DNA of 64,000 bases from an uncultured Anaeromyxobacter sp. (lineage in GTDB: Bacteria; Myxococcota; Myxococcia; Myxococcales; Anaeromyxobacteraceae). The stretch spans positions 1 through 64,000 of the forward strand of contig CAIVAR010000011.1 in the NCBI GenBank assembly GCA_903904005.1. Reading direction: 5' to 3'. This document shows, in pieces, positions 61,522 through 64,000 of the stretch. The notes below the pieces were generated by a model. It saw only the letters and a program-made list of their open reading frames with translations. It was not told where the DNA came from and did not search any database. Within the stretch, counting starts at the first letter, position 1, and every line of letters begins with the position of its first letter. The position numbers and the translations under genes are program-made.

Positions 61522-63417
61522 CTACCGGCCGGCGGCCCGGCGCAGCGCCGCGAGGCCGGCCGTCACGTCGGCACCCAGGTGGACCCGCAACACGCGCCGG
61601 CCACGCGCGGCGAGGACCTCCTGGTCGCCCCGGGCCTGGGCCCGGAGGAGTTCGCCGAAGCCGAGGCGGCGCCCGGGGATGGGGAGCGGTTCGCCCTCGT
61701 CGGCCGTGAGGAGCAGGAAGACGCCGCTCGGCGGGCCGCCCTTGTGCAGCTGCCCCGTGGAGTGGAGGTACCGGGGGCCGAAGCCGAGCGTCGTCGCGAC
61801 CCGGGAGGAGGCGCGCACCGATTCGCGCAGCCCTTGCAACGCCGCCACGACCGGCGCGGAGGGCTCCAGGTAGGCGTTCAGGGCGAGGTAGTCCCCCGGA
61901 GCGAGGCGGGCGAGGTGGGCCCGGATCCACCCGGCGGGCGAGGGGTCGCGTGCCGCCTCGGCGAGGACCCGGGCGTTCTCGGGGTCGGCGAAGAGGCGCA
62001 GCCCGTCCCCGGCGAGGGCGGGAACCTCGGGCGGCAGCGCGCCGCTCTCCTCGACGGCGGCCGTCACCCGGCGCGCGGCGACCTTGGCAGCCTCCACGTC
62101 GGGCTGGTCGAAGGGGTTCACCCCGAGGATGGAGCCGGCGACCGCGGTGGCGATCTCCCACCGGAAGAACTCCTGACCGAGGTCGGCGGGGTCGCCGATG
62201 TCGATCCGGACCACCGGCGCCCCGGCGCGCGCCAACGCCGCCATGGCCCGGTCCTGCTCCTCGGAAGGGGCCGAGGCGAGCCGCACGTGCACGAACAGCC
62301 GGTCGGTCCCCTGGCCGCGCGGGGTCCCGGGCGGCTCCCCGACCACCGGGACGATCCCCTTCCCCTGCTTGCCGAGCGACTCGGCGACGAGCTGCTCGAT
62401 CCAGTCGGCGAGCGCGGCGATGCCCGGAGACGGGACGAGCGTGAGCTTGTCGACGCCGTCGCGGGCGGCTGCGGCGAGAACCACGCCGAGCACGAGCCCG
62501 GGGTTCGCGTCGCCGGGCCGGTCGGCGGCACAGGCGTCGGCCATCACGAGCGCCCGGTCGAGGAGGCGCGGGACGCTCACGCCCATGGCCGCGGCAGGCA
62601 CCATCCCGAAGTGGGAGAGGGCGGAGAAGCGCCCCCCGACGCTCGGAACCCCGTGGAAGATCTTCCGGAACCCCTCGCGCGTGGCCATCCGCTCGAGCTC
62701 GGTCCCGGGATCGGTGATGGCGATGAATCGGCTCGCCGCCTGGCCGCCGAGCAGGCTCCGGGTCCGGTCGAGGAAGAAGGCGGCGAGCGCCATCGGCTCC
62801 ACCGTGTTGCCCGACTTCGACGCCACGAGGAAGAGCGTCCGGCGCAGGTCGATCTCCCGCTCCAGCGAGCGGATCTGCGCCGGGACCGTGGAGTCGAGAA
62901 CGCGCAGCACCGGGTGGCCGGGGATGCGTCCGAAGGTGCGGGCGAAGACCTCGGGGCAGAGGCTCGAGCCCCCCATCCCCAGGACCAGGGCGTGACCGAA
63001 TCCCGCCAGGCGCACGTCCTCCGAGACCCGGCCGAACTCCTCGCGGCGCGCCCGTTGCTGCTCCACGAGGCGAAGCCAGCCGACCCAGCGGTCCTCGTCG
63101 CGCCCGGTCCACAGGGTCGCGTCGCCCCGCCAGAGGCGGGCCATCTTGTCCCCGGCCACCCACTCGGCGAGGGTGCCCTTCACCTCCCGCGCGAGGGCGG
63201 CGGGGAGCGAGAGGGACTGCGGGCCGACGGGCGGAAGTGCCGGCCTGGCGCGGGGTGGGAGGGCGGCGGCGGGTCGGGTCGCCGACCCGGCCACCGGGAC
63301 AGCCTTCCTGGCGGGGGGGGGCTTCCTGGCCGCAGACGCCTTGGCCACGGGCGCCCTGGCTGGCTTCCCCTTCGGGAGCTTGCCCTTTCCCGGTTTCGAA
63401 CTGCGCTTGCTCGCCAT
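61522..63417 (-). CDS. pgi: Glucose-6-phosphate isomerase with basic N-terminal tail
   Basis: 631 residues. The SIS-fold core has LVLGMGGSSLCPEVFA, FLVASKSGNTVEP (phosphosugar site), GGRFSALSHFG and HSTGQLHKGG, as in the PGI half of transaldolase-PGI proteins; no transaldolase part is present. The first 55-60 residues (KPGKGKLPKGKPARAPVAKA...) are Lys/Ala/Pro-rich and disordered, absent from normal PGI. It interconverts glucose-6-P and fructose-6-P. Confidence 0.9.
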   Translation of the reverse strand: MASKRSSKPGKGKLPKGKPARAPVAKASAARKPPPARKAVPVAGSATRPAAALPPRARPALPPVGPQSLSLPAALAREVKGTLAEWVAGDKMARLWRGDATLWTGRDEDRWVGWLRLVEQQRARREEFGRVSEDVRLAGFGHALVLGMGGSSLCPEVFARTFGRIPGHPVLRVLDSTVPAQIRSLEREIDLRRTLFLVASKSGNTVEPMALAAFFLDRTRSLLGGQAASRFIAITDPGTELERMATREGFRKIFHGVPSVGGRFSALSHFGMVPAAAMGVSVPRLLDRALVMADACAADRPGDANPGLVLGVVLAAAARDGVDKLTLVPSPGIAALADWIEQLVAESLGKQGKGIVPVVGEPPGTPRGQGTDRLFVHVRLASAPSEEQDRAMAALARAGAPVVRIDIGDPADLGQEFFRWEIATAVAGSILGVNPFDQPDVEAAKVAARRVTAAVEESGALPPEVPALAGDGLRLFADPENARVLAEAARDPSPAGWIRAHLARLAPGDYLALNAYLEPSAPVVAALQGLRESVRASSRVATTLGFGPRYLHSTGQLHKGGPPSGVFLLLTADEGEPLPIPGRRLGFGELLRAQARGDQEVLAARGRRVLRVHLGADVTAGLAALRRAAGR

Positions 63418-63474
63418 CGAATGGTGGAGAATGCGGGAGGACGCTCCCCGGTGCAAGAGGGGTCGGAGGTGACC

Positions 63475-63984
63475 ATGGATGGACTGCATCCCGAGACGCG
63501 GGCCCTCGCCGGGCGGCTGAGGCTCGCCCCGCACCCGGAGGGTGGCTTCTACCGGGAGACCTGGCGATCCCCCCTGCGCGTGGCCACGCCGCGCGGGGAG
63601 CGGTCCGCACTGACGGTGATCGACTACCTGCTCCCGTCCGGCGCATTCTCCGCCTTTCACAGGGTCCACGCCGACGAGGTCTGGCATCACGCCGGCGGGG
63701 ATCCCGTCGAGATCCACGTCCTCACCCCCTCGGGCGCCCACGAGATGCACCGGGTCGGGGGTTCGGGGACCGCCGTGGCCATCCACCACGTGGTGGTCCC
63801 GGCCGGTCACTGGCAGGCGGCCCGCTCGATGGGACGGCGCCACGCCCTGGTGAACTGCACGGTGGGACCCGGGTTCGACTTCGCCGACTTCGAGATGGCA
63901 CGCGAGGAGGATCTCCTGCGCCTCCGCCCGGACCTGGCCTCCCTGATCCGGGGGCTCTGCCGGCCGGCCCCGGCGCCCCGCTAG
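63475..63984 (+). CDS. Cupin (DUF985 family) protein
   Basis: 169 residues from ATG 63475 with GGAGG 5 bases upstream. Family motifs LAPHPEGGFYRETWRS, LLPSGAFSAFHRVHADEVWHH and HVVVPAGHWQAARS, ending VGPGFDFADFEMA. The beta-barrel is complete. The family is common but its role is not established; sugar binding has been suggested. Confidence 0.88.
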   Translation: MDGLHPETRALAGRLRLAPHPEGGFYRETWRSPLRVATPRGERSALTVIDYLLPSGAFSAFHRVHADEVWHHAGGDPVEIHVLTPSGAHEMHRVGGSGTAVAIHHVVVPAGHWQAARSMGRRHALVNCTVGPGFDFADFEMAREEDLLRLRPDLASLIRGLCRPAPAPR

Positions 63985-64000
63985 CGATCCACCCAGGCGG

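Overview
The window looks like a chromosomal piece of a very high-GC (about 70% or more) Myxococcota bacterium, most like Anaeromyxobacter. Four things point that way: dense GC-rich genes with many GTG starts; an infC gene that appears to start at ATC and carries a long Ala/Pro tail, as reported for Myxococcus xanthus Dsg/IF3; several NtrC-type regulators with sigma-54-like promoters; and many c-type multiheme proteins. The genus is inference; no rRNA is present. I see no IS element, prophage, CRISPR array or plasmid function. One tRNA (Val-GAC) is present.

Layout. 1-3150: the end of an Ala/Pro/Lys-rich protein, then a histidine kinase and NtrC-type regulator pair. 3169-15600 (minus): the conserved thrS-infC-rpmI-rplT-pheS-pheT-ihfA block, with leuA-ilvB-ilvN-ilvC placed between thrS and infC and a strong promoter in front of leuA. 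15654-19275: secreted or lipoprotein genes of unknown role, a 58-aa small protein and an orphan ECF sigma factor. 19365-24037: tRNA-Val, pgsA-like, metallo-hydrolase and glyoxalase-fold genes, typA, and rplC standing alone with its own promoter and terminator. 24163-30326: a degenerate kinase, a sigma-32-like factor behind a consensus sigma-54 promoter, an NtrC-type regulator, a kinase with a CxxCH haem motif, and hemA behind a sigma-54 promoter with a consensus IHF site.

30488-45655 (minus) is the most unusual part. A radical SAM gene follows a NarL/NarX-type pair, a DUF4367-like protein and an M56 peptidase. Next comes a respiratory gene set: cytochrome b, nine-haem cytochrome, three-haem cytochrome, a membrane-anchored lipoyl-fold protein without its lipoyl lysine, NrfD/HybB, a Tat-exported four-cluster Fe-S protein, a 22-aa membrane peptide and a small Cys protein. 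A sigma-54-like promoter and a dyad lie in front, and the adjoining operon encodes a haem-motif kinase, an archaemetzincin and an NtrC-type regulator. My reading is a quinol-linked electron transfer complex whose expression answers to periplasmic haem-containing sensors.

45786-63984: purU, hemF, a TerC-family protein, an ExbB-ExbD-TonB-receptor-lipoprotein operon whose receptor carries its own TonB-like domain, glutaredoxin, an MFS transporter with a CarH-like B12-binding regulator, a PAP2 protein, an epimerase, GTP cyclohydrolase II, a FAD oxidoreductase, a six-haem NapC-like cytochrome, glucose-6-phosphate isomerase with a basic tail, and a cupin.
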